DNA from: Bacteroidetes bacterium GWF2_43_63
GTDB taxonomy: Bacteria > Bacteroidota > Bacteroidia > Bacteroidales > DTU049
Length of the DNA: 64,000 nucleotides
Direction: 5' to 3'
Assembly (NCBI GenBank): GCA_001769275.1
Contig: MEOQ01000041.1
Location: forward strand, 22,755 to 86,754
Shown here: piece after piece, positions 1 to 9,116 of the stretch
Layout of the letters: each line of letters starts with the position of its first letter
Numbering within the stretch: position 1 is the stretch's first letter
Program-made: the position numbers and the translations under genes
The notes under the pieces: generated by a model
Database searches by the model: none
What the model was told of the DNA's origin: nothing
Seen by the model: the letters and a program-made list of their open reading frames with translations, nothing else

Positions 1-837
1 GTAAATAACATTAGTAAACCAGAACCAATACCTGAGATTTTTTTCAATCGTCTGCTGGAGCAATTTAAACGCTATTTTATTTCTGGTGGAATGCCGGAGG
101 CTGTTGTTTCGTTGCTTCAAAACCAGAATATCGACGAAACGCAGACGTCATTGCAAAATATTCTGAATGCATATGCACTTGATTTTACGAAACATGCCTC
201 TGTGAATGATTTTCATAAAATAAATTATATCTGGACATCGCTTCCATCGCAATTATCAAGAGAAAATAAAAAATTCCTTTATCAAAGTGTGAAACCTGGC
301 GCCCGTGCAAGGGAATATGAAAATGCACTGGAGTGGCTTAAAAATGCAGGATTGATTTTCAAAATAAACAAAGTGGCTGCTCCCCGTTTGCCGCTGTCAG
401 CCTACGATGACCTGAGCTCCTTCAAAGTGTACATGAACGATGTTGGGCTGCTGCGCCGTATGTCTTTGCTCAATCCGATTGCAATAGCTGAAGGCAACAG
501 GTTGTTTACAGAGTTCAAAGGAGCGTTGACTGAAAACTATATACTTCAAAGCCTGATTCAACAGTTTGAAGGTGTGCCTCGTTACTGGACCTCGGGGAAT
601 CAGGCGGAAATAGATTTTCTGATTCAATATGAAAATGAAATAATCCCGGTTGAAGTAAAATCAGATGAAAACATCCGCTCGAAGAGTCTGGCTGTTTATC
701 GGAAAACCTATTCCCCGGAAATTTCCATCCGCTACTCATTGCGAAACCTGAAGCTGGACGATGGTGTGTTGAATATTCCTTTGTTTCTCGCCGATAACAC
801 ATTTGATCTTATCAAGACTTTCTATTCCCCGAAATAA
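1..837 (+). CDS. DUF4143-type AAA ATPase, C-terminal part (5' partial)
   Basis: The reading frame is open from the first base, so the gene begins outside the window; an internal Met at 91 is unlikely to be the true start because recognisable sequence (NRLLEQFKRYFISGGMPEAV) begins before it. The visible 278 residues match the DUF4143 C-terminal region of the AAA_14/DUF4143 ATPases: the GGMPEAV segment, a winged-helix-like middle (ALEWLKNAGLIFKI) and the late block DFLIQYENEIIPVEVKS, which resembles a PD-(D/E)XK-type nuclease core (D..EVK). The Walker ATPase half would lie upstream. These proteins are common, often horizontally exchanged, and their role is not well established. A hairpin followed by a T-run lies 23 bases after the stop. 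Confidence 0.8.
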   Translation, partial: VNNISKPEPIPEIFFNRLLEQFKRYFISGGMPEAVVSLLQNQNIDETQTSLQNILNAYALDFTKHASVNDFHKINYIWTSLPSQLSRENKKFLYQSVKPGARAREYENALEWLKNAGLIFKINKVAAPRLPLSAYDDLSSFKVYMNDVGLLRRMSLLNPIAIAEGNRLFTEFKGALTENYILQSLIQQFEGVPRYWTSGNQAEIDFLIQYENEIIPVEVKSDENIRSKSLAVYRKTYSPEISIRYSLRNLKLDDGVLNIPLFLADNTFDLIKTFYSPK

Positions 838-859
838 AATTATTCAACTCACAATTATT

Positions 860-892
860 AAGGCTGTCCGCTTTGTGTGGATGGCTTTTTTT
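860..892 (+). terminator. Rho-independent terminator after the DUF4143 ATPase
   Basis: Arms AAGGCTGTCC and GGATGGCTTT pair (with some G-U pairs) around a 9-base loop and are followed by a T-run. A close copy lies at 2613-2647. Confidence 0.7.
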
Positions 893-1015
893 GTTGTCTG
901 AATAATTGCTGTATCGCAGGCAAATCATGCAGTAATGGAAATTCTGATATCATTATAATGAAAATTCATATTTTAGCTGATATTATTGCTTTTGTTTCAC
1001 CAAAATAAGTAATGC

Positions 1016-1591
1016 ATGAGGTGTTTTCAGTTTTGTGTGCTTATATTTTTTTGGCTGCTTTGCGGACCAATGTTATCGCAGGAAATAGTACCGGCTGATT
1101 CATTAAACCAGTTTGACAGCAAAGGGAAAAAAGACGGGGTTTGGATTGAGTACATTTCTGAGTATTTTTGTCCTGTAAAAAAAGAAAAAAAAGCGACTTA
1201 TTTCAGATATGTCAAATACCAGCATGGAGTAATATTTCACACCAGTATTCTTAAGTTTAATTTTATTTCCAAAAAACAAAACAGGATTGTAACTCCTGTC
1301 AAAATTGACTCAATGAATAAGCCTGTTATGCTCGATGGGAAATTCGATTTTTATGATGCGAAAAAAAATACAATATTTATGACATGTTTTTTTAAAAATG
1401 GGTGGCTTGAGAAAATGATTGGATATGACGTGACTGGCAAATATATGGCAATGGAAATGGACTATTTGGAAAAATATAACGGCATTGAATCCTCGTATTT
1501 GTTCACTTATTATAATGAAAAAGGTGAAATAACAAACCAAACATATGGAATTCTCGAAAACTCAAAGTGGCGAACAGTGAGAATTAAATGA
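1016..1591 (+). CDS. Secreted hypothetical protein, MORN/YwqK-like
   Basis: A 191-residue protein with a hydrophobic signal peptide (about residues 5-20, ending near MLSQ), so exported. The mature start, DSLNQFDSKGKKDGVWIEY, is typical of the short MORN-like modules (G.KDG.W..Y) found in Bacteroidota YwqK-type exported proteins. The rest is rich in Lys, Phe and Tyr and I recognise no enzyme motif. It converges with the lipoprotein gene on the opposite strand. No good promoter is seen. Function unknown. Confidence 0.65.
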   Translation: MRCFQFCVLIFFWLLCGPMLSQEIVPADSLNQFDSKGKKDGVWIEYISEYFCPVKKEKKATYFRYVKYQHGVIFHTSILKFNFISKKQNRIVTPVKIDSMNKPVMLDGKFDFYDAKKNTIFMTCFFKNGWLEKMIGYDVTGKYMAMEMDYLEKYNGIESSYLFTYYNEKGEITNQTYGILENSKWRTVRIK

Positions 1592-1626
1592 GTGAATTGT
1601 CGCAGACTGACAACACACTGTCCCAA

Positions 1627-2280
1627 CTAATAAGTTCGCTTATACTGTTTCCATGCGTCTGTATTTTTCCAGAACCACCTTCTATTCTTTATCCAGCAAT
1701 CGGATGGGGGTAGTTTTGATAGCGGAATGAATGTTAATTTGGCAGGATAACTAATATTATTCTTACTGACAGAAACAAATCTGTCCTGTTTTCTATTTTT
1801 TGATTTTTCTGCTATTAAGATTAAATTCTGTTCATTGTCTATCACGAAAACATCCATTGCAATCCCATCATAATACTGATTTAATGATATAACATGATTT
1901 ATACTTATTGCTTCAATAGTATCTTTGTGAATAAAATAGCACCCCCAATAATAATGCTTCAAAAAAGACTTAATGTTTCTTTCATCATCATACAGGAGAT
2001 GCTCAAAAAAATCATTCTCAAGATTATTTTTTGAACTGAATAAGCCGAGGAAAGTCCCATCCGGGAAAAACATAATGAAAGTATAATACGGTATCCGATC
2101 ATCAGATATATATCTGTAGTATCCTTGTGTATTAATTATTGTATCGTATCCATTGTTAAATGCACCATGATATTCATTAAATTCCCTTTTTACATAGGCA
2201 GGAACTCTGATAATATCACACGACCATATTACAGTAGCAACAATGATAAAACAAATAATGTTGATTTTTTTCATAATCAA
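1627..2280 (-). CDS. Hypothetical lipoprotein
   Basis: 217 residues starting MIMKKINIICFIIVATVIWSC: a basic N-terminus, a hydrophobic stretch and a lipobox-like WSC, so Cys21 is the likely lipidated residue. The body has mixed alpha/beta composition with many Tyr and Asp and no recognised domain. Start could be Met1 (2280) or Met3 (2274). Transcribed towards the gene at 1016-1591. Function unknown. Confidence 0.65.
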   Translation of the reverse strand: MIMKKINIICFIIVATVIWSCDIIRVPAYVKREFNEYHGAFNNGYDTIINTQGYYRYISDDRIPYYTFIMFFPDGTFLGLFSSKNNLENDFFEHLLYDDERNIKSFLKHYYWGCYFIHKDTIEAISINHVISLNQYYDGIAMDVFVIDNEQNLILIAEKSKNRKQDRFVSVSKNNISYPAKLTFIPLSKLPPSDCWIKNRRWFWKNTDAWKQYKRTY

Positions 2281-2763
2281 TACAATGTAAATGGATTATT
2301 GTATCGTTTGAAAATGTCTGTAATTAAAGCATGATTGAAAAAAACCATGGCATTAAGTAAAAAATAAATTGTGATTTTGATCTTCATTTTTCTTTGTTTA
2401 TCATTTTGTCTGATAAAAATACGAAATATTTTATTGTATTTCAAAGAACTGTAATTCAGTAGTTTTATTTTGCAATACACTAATTTTCGAAGGTAAGCTC
2501 CCTTAAAACCAGGCCAGCTGTTCTGATTTGTACTGCGCTTTAGGCCAGCCGTTTCCGGGGTTTTCAAAAAATCGATTCTCGAAATGTAATTCCAATTGCA
2601 TTCAAAATTTAAAAGGCTGTCCGCTGTGCGTGGATGGCCTTTTTTTGTTTAATTGCTGTCGCGTGAAACAATCGCGATGGAGCTGGGGAAAATTTAGAAA
2701 ATTAAGTTGTTGGATTTTTATTAAATTCGTGCCAGTTTTAGTATTAACAAAGAATCAATTTTG
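2281..2763. other. Intergenic region, AT-rich, with an orphan terminator
   Basis: No convincing gene. On the minus strand around 2505-2565 a short segment translates to AQYKSEQLAWF followed by a stop, which may be the tail of a decayed gene, but this cannot be proved by eye. Contains the terminator-like hairpin at 2613-2647 without an obvious upstream plus-strand gene. Confidence 0.4.
2613..2647 (+). terminator. Terminator-like hairpin, near copy of 860-892
   Basis: Arms AAGGCTGTCC and GGATGGCCTT pair over 10 bp and are followed by a T-run. Sequence and loop closely match the terminator at 860-892, yet no plus-strand gene ends here. Confidence 0.65.
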
Positions 2764-3156
2764 ATGTACAAGTGCTGGATTACATATTATCTCTTTGTTA
2801 GGAAAGTTTATAAAAAAAGATGGATAGGAATGGAGTCTAGTGCGATTGCGCTCGCAATAACATGTCTATTCACACACTTTTTTCTTTTCTTCATAATATT
2901 TGACATCTTGGCAAAATCGAATATGATGAATAGTGTGTTATCAAAAGAGTTACCACTAGGCCCAATTGTCTTTGTTCTGTCGTTTTTTATATTGCTGGCG
3001 TTGGTTTCTTTAATCAGGATTCGACATTCTATGAATATCAAACGACAAGTTATCAATCGTTTCAGGAATTACAATAAGACTTATACTATTCTGTATTTGA
3101 TTTCAACGAGTACAGCTTTTGTTTCAATCATAGTTTTGCTATTGATGAATCGTTGA
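2764..3156 (+). CDS. Small integral membrane protein, unknown function
   Basis: 130 residues. ATG at 2764 is chosen over the adjacent TTG at 2761. Three hydrophobic segments at about residues 27-47, 65-85 and 108-128 (AFVSIIVLLLMNR end), with basic loops between the second and third (RIRHSMNIKRQVINRFR), suggest a three-helix inner-membrane protein. No family recognised. It ends 37 bases from the opposing LOG-family gene. Confidence 0.55.
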   Translation: MYKCWITYYLFVRKVYKKRWIGMESSAIALAITCLFTHFFLFFIIFDILAKSNMMNSVLSKELPLGPIVFVLSFFILLALVSLIRIRHSMNIKRQVINRFRNYNKTYTILYLISTSTAFVSIIVLLLMNR

Positions 3157-3193
3157 TAACGATAGTTGATAAACAAATCAATATTTCTCAATA

Positions 3194-3727
3194 CTATTTC
3201 ACCACCAGCAATTTATTCAGCTGCGCAATAATTTCATCCACGGTCTTTGCCTGAATGATGGTGTCGCGGCGGCGGTGATCGAGTTTCTTACCGCTCAGAT
3301 TGCGTGACCAGCCCTCGAAAACGGAGGCTGCAATTATTTTTTTACCATACTGCCAGGCAAAGGCAATTTCGGACAAAGTGCCAGAGCCCCCGCCCAGAGC
3401 AATAATCACATCGCCGCTCTGCGCCACAATGCTGTTGCGTGCATAGCCAATGCCTGTCGCAACGGCAATATCGGTATAACGGTTGGCCGATTGCCGGTTG
3501 CTGTCAGGCAGAATGCCGACGGTAGCGCCGAAAGAATAATTTTCTGATTCATGCGCACCACGAAAAACCGCTTCCATAATGCCCCGGCGGCCTCCCGAGA
3601 AAATCGTGAAACCATTATCAACCAGCTTAGTACCCAGTTCGCGCGCAAATGCATAAATCGGATCCGATACTTTACAGTAGCTTGGGCCAATAACACTTAC
3701 GAATCTGCGTGCGGGTTCCTGCGACAT
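3194..3727 (-). CDS. LOG-family protein (TIGR00725-like)
   Basis: 177 residues with a Rossmann-type fold: an N-terminal VSVIGPSYCK strand-loop, FSGGRRGIMEAVFRGAHE and the signature GGGSGTLSEIAF, the PGGxGTxxE-type motif of the LOG/lysine-decarboxylase-like family. TIGR00725 relatives are presumed nucleotide or phosphoribosyl-binding proteins; some LOG proteins release cytokinin-like bases from nucleotides, but I would not assign that activity here. Its start codon overlaps the upstream stop as TGATG, so translation is probably coupled to the lysine-ketoglutarate-reductase-like gene. Confidence 0.8.
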   Translation of the reverse strand: MSQEPARRFVSVIGPSYCKVSDPIYAFARELGTKLVDNGFTIFSGGRRGIMEAVFRGAHESENYSFGATVGILPDSNRQSANRYTDIAVATGIGYARNSIVAQSGDVIIALGGGSGTLSEIAFAWQYGKKIIAASVFEGWSRNLSGKKLDHRRRDTIIQAKTVDEIIAQLNKLLVVK

Positions 3728-5028
3728 CAGAGATATTTTGAAATGTATTCGAACGGTTTGGTCAGTTCTCCGTTATGCAGGATCAGTGCGCGTTTGATGG
3801 CCGGCGCGATTTTCAGATCGTCATATTCATTATTGAAATTGCATTCAACAATAGATTCAACAAAAGGCCGCAGTGCATCGGAAAATCCACGTGAAGCATC
3901 GCGTGGCAGCTCGCTCGGAAGAATATCGACCGACATCACACAAACGCCGTCGCCGTCAAAGCCCATGGCGGGAGCGCCTGTGGCAGGATTGTAAACAAAT
4001 ACCGGATCGCTGATCTCAGTTCCTTTATGCGTGAATTCAACGCCACCATCGGGGTCGCATGAAATGTCACCAACCACAACCAGCTTGGGATTGGGTTTTG
4101 AATACAACCGTGCAATCTCACTTTTCGACACAATGCGTGGATAGCGGGCATCCCAGTATGAGCCATGAACAAGAACCGTCATGTTTTCGAGATAATCGAA
4201 GAATCGTGATTTGTATTCTTCCGGATGCTGGTAATAGTGTTGCAAATCGAACGGACGTTCTTCGCCCACATGTTTCACCATGTCTTGCTCTTTAAAAACA
4301 ACCTTGTACACCACTTTACCATCGGAAATATCGTCTTTAAGCAACGGCAGATCTTCGGGGAAAATTTCCTTCACAGGCAGCAGATGCAGGATTTCCTGCG
4401 CGCCCATACTTACATTGCCGTAACCGGTCACGCCAACAGTAAAAGGAAGTATTTCTTTCGGCAGACCATGTTTCATAATTTCATATCCTACCTTGCTGAT
4501 GGCTTTCTTTGCCTCAGTCAGTGACGAATAAGTATAGGCCTGGCGCAGCTTTACAAATGGAGTTTCGATACCCAGTTTCTGATAACGCTGTCCAACCGAC
4601 CACAGGGTGTTGATCATACCTGCGAGTCCCGCATATTTTCCAAAAAATATTACACGCTTATTGAATTCATCGGTGACTTTTTCGTAATCAATCAGATTGC
4701 ATTTCAACTCCATGAGCCGTTTCAGCATAGGCATGTTGTAAGCTTGCCCTTTGATGACATGAGAGAAAAACATGTAGGTCTTACCGGCCATCAGGTCCTG
4801 CATAGGCACTTCTTTCACTCCGAAAATAATGTCGGCATCCGAAATGTCGTTGTTGACAATGGCGCCTGCTTTTCTGTATTCGTCATCCGAAAAAACCCGT
4901 TTTGAAGAAGATTGGACATGAATTTCATATCCCTTATTGATAAGAGTGCCAACATGGTCCGGAATAATAGGAACGCGGCGCTCCATTTCATATTTATTTT
5001 CATGACGGATGGCGATAATTTTTTTCAT
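3727..5028 (-). CDS. Lysine-ketoglutarate reductase/saccharopine dehydrogenase-like oxidoreductase
   Basis: 433 residues beginning MKKIIAIRHENKYEMERRVP, matching the alanine dehydrogenase/transhydrogenase N-terminal fold (E.RVP). Further family features are VKEVP, the FFSHVIKGQ segment, a central nucleotide-binding GVTGYGNVSMGAQEIL and late VGDISCDPDGGVEFT, where substrate-side residues lie in relatives. This resembles the reductase half of the bifunctional lysine-ketoglutarate reductase/saccharopine dehydrogenase; the separate saccharopine dehydrogenase domain is absent. Likely NAD(P)-dependent amino-acid metabolism, substrate unproven. First gene of a two-gene unit with the LOG-like protein, with a good promoter at 5057-5087. 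Confidence 0.75.
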   Translation of the reverse strand: MKKIIAIRHENKYEMERRVPIIPDHVGTLINKGYEIHVQSSSKRVFSDDEYRKAGAIVNNDISDADIIFGVKEVPMQDLMAGKTYMFFSHVIKGQAYNMPMLKRLMELKCNLIDYEKVTDEFNKRVIFFGKYAGLAGMINTLWSVGQRYQKLGIETPFVKLRQAYTYSSLTEAKKAISKVGYEIMKHGLPKEILPFTVGVTGYGNVSMGAQEILHLLPVKEIFPEDLPLLKDDISDGKVVYKVVFKEQDMVKHVGEERPFDLQHYYQHPEEYKSRFFDYLENMTVLVHGSYWDARYPRIVSKSEIARLYSKPNPKLVVVGDISCDPDGGVEFTHKGTEISDPVFVYNPATGAPAMGFDGDGVCVMSVDILPSELPRDASRGFSDALRPFVESIVECNFNNEYDDLKIAPAIKRALILHNGELTKPFEYISKYL

Positions 5029-5056
5029 ACCCTTGTAGATTCATTAAATCGGAGTG

Positions 5057-5087
5057 CAAACCTACATTTTTTTTGTGAAGCTTCAAA
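5057..5087 (-). promoter_or_regulatory. Bacteroidota-type promoter for the 5028 operon
   Basis: Reading on the minus strand: TTTG (5087-5084), 19 bases, then TAGGTTTG (5064-5057), matching the phylum's -33 TTG / -7 TAnnTTTG form. The start codon lies about 28 bases downstream. Confidence 0.75.
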
Positions 5088-5162
5088 ATATTGTGGCAAA
5101 AGATTTGTAAGGGCAGCCGGCCACAGGATAGAGATGCTGAATATGAATTCATTGAAAATGTC

Positions 5163-5170
5163 TATATTTG
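5163..5170 (+). promoter_or_regulatory. Promoter -7 element TATATTTG for the 5226 gene
   Basis: TATATTTG fits TAnnTTTG; no clear -33 TTG at the expected distance. The untranslated leader would be about 50 bases. Confidence 0.5.
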
Positions 5171-5225
5171 CATTACAATAAATTCCCGCATTCTTTGTCT
5201 GAAAACAAAAAAAAATCATAACTGC

Positions 5226-5603
5226 ATGAAAAACATCTTCAAACTTTCCGCATTGCTTCTTTTCGTTTTTGTCACTATTGGGGCAAATGCGCAAAACACA
5301 ACCGCACCTGTAAATGCAAATGCTGTTCAAACCGACCTGGCTGTTTTTAACGTCAAAGTAATGTTTCATTGCGCCAACGGTAAAGCTTTGCTCGAAACCG
5401 AGCTGGTAAAAAAGCGTGGCGTAGTATCAGCTGTAGCGCATCTGGATACAAAAATAGTTGATGTGACCTACAATACCAAAGAGACCACTCCTGATGCAAT
5501 AAAGGAATACATTCATCAGATCGGTTATCTGGTTGAAGGCGATCCGGCCGACACCAAACTGAACAACAAAGCCTGTTCGCACGGCGACGGACATCAGGAA
5601 TAA
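5226..5603 (+). CDS. Secreted heavy-metal-associated-domain-like protein
   Basis: 125 residues; ATG 5226 gives a clean signal peptide (MKNIFKLSALLLFVF...GANAQ), cleaved near residue 22. The mature part resembles an HMA (ferredoxin-like metal-binding) domain: FNVKVMFHCANGKALLETEL, then GVVSAVAHLDTKIVDVTYN and a closing IGYLVEG. The usual MxCxxC metal loop is reduced to a single Cys (FHCANGK), while the tail NKACSHGDGHQE offers another Cys and two His. It may bind metal differently or serve as a protein module. Followed after 21 bases by the large surface protein gene, probably cotranscribed. Confidence 0.6.
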   Translation: MKNIFKLSALLLFVFVTIGANAQNTTAPVNANAVQTDLAVFNVKVMFHCANGKALLETELVKKRGVVSAVAHLDTKIVDVTYNTKETTPDAIKEYIHQIGYLVEGDPADTKLNNKACSHGDGHQE

Positions 5604-5624
5604 TCACAAAAATCGTTACTTGTT

Positions 5625-8600
5625 ATGAAAAAACTTTTCCTTGCCGGAATTGCAGCGATGCTTTTGCATTTTTCATCATTTGCATTGCTGGTTACCCCCT
5701 CGATGGTGTCGCCTGTTCATGGTTCAACGGGGATTGCTGTGAATATCATGCTCGACTGGTCTACATCAAGCGGAGCAACATATTACGAATACAAACTGAG
5801 TACGAGTCCGACTTTGGCGGGGGCCACAGCGACATCGACCGGTTCGAACACGTATTTTTATACCTCGGAACTCAAATTCAACACAACCTATTATTGGACG
5901 GCCCGTGCGCGCAGTGCCACTGATAGCAGTGACTGGTCCACTATTTATATGTTCACAACCATGGACGGACTAACGCTGATTAGTCCCATAAGCGGCTTTG
6001 TGGGAGCTGAAGTAAATCATACACTTGACTGGAACTCAGTTGCGGGCATTACATATTACGATGTGGAATTGGATACAACAGCCTCATTTAACAGTTCTTT
6101 GCATCAGATGATTCCTGTCAGTGCAGCATCTTCGCAGTATACAACTTCTAATCTGTTGTTCGGACAGAAGTACTACTGGCGCGTCAGATCGCGGCATAAT
6201 ACTGATACAAGCTCCTGGAGTGCCCCATGGAATTTTACAACATTGAATACTGTTGCACTGACAAGTCCTGCAAGCGGCAATTCAGGACTCGATGTAAATG
6301 CAACGCTCGACTGGTATATTACTTATGGTGCCACCTATTATGATATTGAATACGACACCACCGCATCATTCAACAGCACGCTGCATCAGCTGATTCCTGT
6401 AAGCAGCGCTTCATCGCAGTACACTACTTCTAATTTGTTTTTTGGTCAGAAATATTATTGGAGAGTCAGAGCCAGACACAGTGTTGATACCAGTGCCTGG
6501 AGCGCAACCTGGAATTTTACAACAATGAATACTGTTGCGCTGACATCGCCGGCCAGTGGCAACTCAGGACTCGATGTAAATGTAACGCTTGACTGGTATA
6601 TCACCTATGGTGTAACCTACTATGATCTTGAATACGACACTACAGCATCATTCAACAGCACGCAGCATCAGCTGATTCCGGTTAGCAGCGCATCATCACA
6701 GTACACTACTTCTAATTTGTTTTTTGGTCAGAAATATTATTGGCGAGTCAGAGCCAGACACAGTGCTGATACCAGTGCCTGGAGCGCAACCTGGAACTTC
6801 ACCACTATAAATACTGTTGCTTTGTATTCGCCTTCAAGCAGCAGCACCGGACAGGATCTCAATACAACGGTGGATTGGTATTCTACCTACGGAGCGACTT
6901 ATTATGATCTTGAGTACGACACCACAGGTTCATTCAACAGCACACAGCATCAGCTGATTCCAGTAAGTAGTGCATCGTCGCAGTACACGACTTCAAATCT
7001 GTTTTTCGGTCAAAAATACTATTGGCGAGTGAGAGCAAGACACAGTGCCGATACCAGTGCCTGGAGCGCAACCTGGAACTTTACTACTCAATCTGTCATT
7101 GTATTGGTTACTCCAGTAAACGGAGCCACCAATCAGGATGTCAATGTAAACCTGGACTGGGATTATTTAAACGGAATCACACATTATGATGTTGAATTTG
7201 ATACAACTGCATCATTCAATAGTCCTCTGCATCAGGTTCAGACCACAATAACTGGGTATTCCAATTATTCTCCTTCCAGCTTATTATTTGGTACAAAATA
7301 TTACTGGCGCGCCCGTTCAAGGCATTCAGCTGACACCACCTCGTGGTCAGCCACCTGGAATTTTACAACAATGAACGGTATGGCGCTTTCGTTGCCGTCA
7401 AACGGAGCAACAAATCAAGCTGTCAATGTAAATCTTGATTGGGCTGCCATTAACGGAATCACCCATTACGACGTTGAATACGACACTACAGCCTCATTCA
7501 ACAGCCCACTGCATCAGGTTCAGACAACACTTTCCGGATATTCGAACTACACACCCGGCAATATGTTGTTTTCCACAACCTATTACTGGCGCGCCCGTTC
7601 GAGGCATTCACTGGATACATCTACATGGTCTTCAGTTTGGTCATTTACCACCACCGATGGAAAACCTGCGCATGTAAGTCCGGCAAATACAGCCACAGGT
7701 GTGTCGCTAAATCCGACCATCGACTGGGGCTTTGTTGGCGGTATCAATATCTATCAATATGAATATTCAGCCGATCCAACTTTCAGCAGCGCTATACCAA
7801 CCAGTACTGGAACAACTTCCCAGGCTGGATTGAGCAACCTGAGTTATGGACAGACTTATTACTGGCGGGTTCGTACCTGTCATATTGCAGACACATCGGA
7901 CTGGAGCAATCCATGGAGTTTTACTACCTTGTTTCAGCTAACCACTCCTGTTGTATTGAGCAGCCCAGCTGACGGTACAACCGGTATTGGCTCATCAACA
8001 GTGAATATGACTTGGCAAACCTATGCAACTGCAGTGTTCTACGAATACATGTATGCCGATAATGCTGCATTTACAAATGCCGTTTCCGGATCAGCTGTAT
8101 CAGCAGCACAGATCACAGCTACACTTTTGCCTGGCACCACCTATTACTGGAAAGTGCGCGCCAACAACGGTAGCGGCTACAGCCCATGGTCATCTGCATG
8201 GACATTTGCAACAAGCGGTTTGGCGGTTCCTGTACACATCAGTCCTATAAATGGAGCTTCAGCCCAGGCTCTCAGTCTTATTATAGACTGGCAGGATGCA
8301 GCTGCAGCCACGTTCTATGAATACGAATGTGATGATGATATTATGTTTGGAAGCCCGTTTGCCAACGGATCGGTTACGATTTCGCAGGCCTCACTGAGCG
8401 GACTCGCATACAACACAAGCTATTACTGGCGCGTTAGAAGCAGCGACGGGACTAATTTTTCAGCATGGAGTTCACCATGGAGTTTCACTACCGGAACGCT
8501 CACTGCTCCAACATTGATCTCTCCTGCCAATGGTGCCAGCAATCAGCCATTGAGTAATCTGACACTTGACTGGAGCGATGTTTCTGGGGCCTCTATGTAT

Positions 8601-9032
8601 GAATATTTCTACGATACCGACATTAATTTCACCAATCCGACTCACGCTATTGTTACAGTGTCGCAGGTCACCATCAGCGGCTTGAACAACAACACCAGCT
8701 ATTTCTGGAAAGTGCGCAGCAGCGATGGCACAGTGTATTCTCCTTATGCAAGCACCTGGAGTTTTACTACTGAAACCGGAGTTGGCTTTGAAGATGGAGA
8801 CATTCATGTTTCGCTATATCCAAACCCCACTTCAGAGTCAGCAACGCTGAATTTTGAAACTGTGGCAGACCGAATGATTCGCATTTTCAGTCCGGCAGGC
8901 TCATTTGTAAACGAAATATTGACATCAGAGTCGAAGATCGATTTACAGCTGAATGGCTTGAATCCTGGTCTTTACATGATTGTTGTTACTGAAGGTGAGG
9001 AAACAAAGACGCTTCGACTGATACTGCAGTAA
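5625..9032 (+). CDS. T9SS-sorted cell-surface protein with 11 fibronectin-III-like repeats
   Basis: 1135 residues. A signal peptide (MKKLFLAGIAAMLLHFSSFA) is followed by eleven repeats of about 85-100 residues, each opening with a SP..G..G..LN..LDW-like block and closing with YYWRVRA....W......W.F.T, a fibronectin-III/Ig-like beta-sandwich pattern. The C-terminal domain (about residues 1055-1135: VSLYPNPTSESATLNF, then GLNPGLYMIVV...TKTLRLILQ) is a type A T9SS sorting signal, so the protein should cross the outer membrane and be anchored or released there. Repeats 3-5 are nearly identical. No catalytic module is seen; adhesion or a structural role is likely. Ends in a strong terminator. Confidence 0.85.
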   Translation: MKKLFLAGIAAMLLHFSSFALLVTPSMVSPVHGSTGIAVNIMLDWSTSSGATYYEYKLSTSPTLAGATATSTGSNTYFYTSELKFNTTYYWTARARSATDSSDWSTIYMFTTMDGLTLISPISGFVGAEVNHTLDWNSVAGITYYDVELDTTASFNSSLHQMIPVSAASSQYTTSNLLFGQKYYWRVRSRHNTDTSSWSAPWNFTTLNTVALTSPASGNSGLDVNATLDWYITYGATYYDIEYDTTASFNSTLHQLIPVSSASSQYTTSNLFFGQKYYWRVRARHSVDTSAWSATWNFTTMNTVALTSPASGNSGLDVNVTLDWYITYGVTYYDLEYDTTASFNSTQHQLIPVSSASSQYTTSNLFFGQKYYWRVRARHSADTSAWSATWNFTTINTVALYSPSSSSTGQDLNTTVDWYSTYGATYYDLEYDTTGSFNSTQHQLIPVSSASSQYTTSNLFFGQKYYWRVRARHSADTSAWSATWNFTTQSVIVLVTPVNGATNQDVNVNLDWDYLNGITHYDVEFDTTASFNSPLHQVQTTITGYSNYSPSSLLFGTKYYWRARSRHSADTTSWSATWNFTTMNGMALSLPSNGATNQAVNVNLDWAAINGITHYDVEYDTTASFNSPLHQVQTTLSGYSNYTPGNMLFSTTYYWRARSRHSLDTSTWSSVWSFTTTDGKPAHVSPANTATGVSLNPTIDWGFVGGINIYQYEYSADPTFSSAIPTSTGTTSQAGLSNLSYGQTYYWRVRTCHIADTSDWSNPWSFTTLFQLTTPVVLSSPADGTTGIGSSTVNMTWQTYATAVFYEYMYADNAAFTNAVSGSAVSAAQITATLLPGTTYYWKVRANNGSGYSPWSSAWTFATSGLAVPVHISPINGASAQALSLIIDWQDAAAATFYEYECDDDIMFGSPFANGSVTISQASLSGLAYNTSYYWRVRSSDGTNFSAWSSPWSFTTGTLTAPTLISPANGASNQPLSNLTLDWSDVSGASMYEYFYDTDINFTNPTHAIVTVSQVTISGLNNNTSYFWKVRSSDGTVYSPYASTWSFTTETGVGFEDGDIHVSLYPNPTSESATLNFETVADRMIRIFSPAGSFVNEILTSESKIDLQLNGLNPGLYMIVVTEGEETKTLRLILQ
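6249..7094 (+). repeat. Three near-identical 282-bp coding repeats
   Basis: Units start at 6249, 6531 and 6813, exactly 282 bases (94 codons) apart, inside the surface-protein gene. Each begins with Thr-Val-Ala-Leu and long stretches, such as the one encoding SSASSQYTTSNLFFGQKYYW, are almost unchanged at the nucleotide level. This indicates recent tandem duplication. Confidence 0.85.
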
Positions 9033-9053
9033 TTACTATTAATTTTTAAACAC

Positions 9054-9091
9054 AGCCGGTACATCTGAAAAGACGTACCGGCTTTTCTTTT
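9054..9091 (+). terminator. Rho-independent terminator of the surface-protein gene
   Basis: Perfect 9-bp arms AGCCGGTAC and GTACCGGCT around a 12-base loop, followed by TTTCTTTT. Confidence 0.85.
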
Positions 9092-9116
9092 ACACTAAAA
9101 AAATATTTGTAAATAA

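Noticed and set aside
2528..2764. Short open frame spanning the orphan terminator
   Set aside because: It reads through a 10-bp hairpin and T-run and has no coding character.
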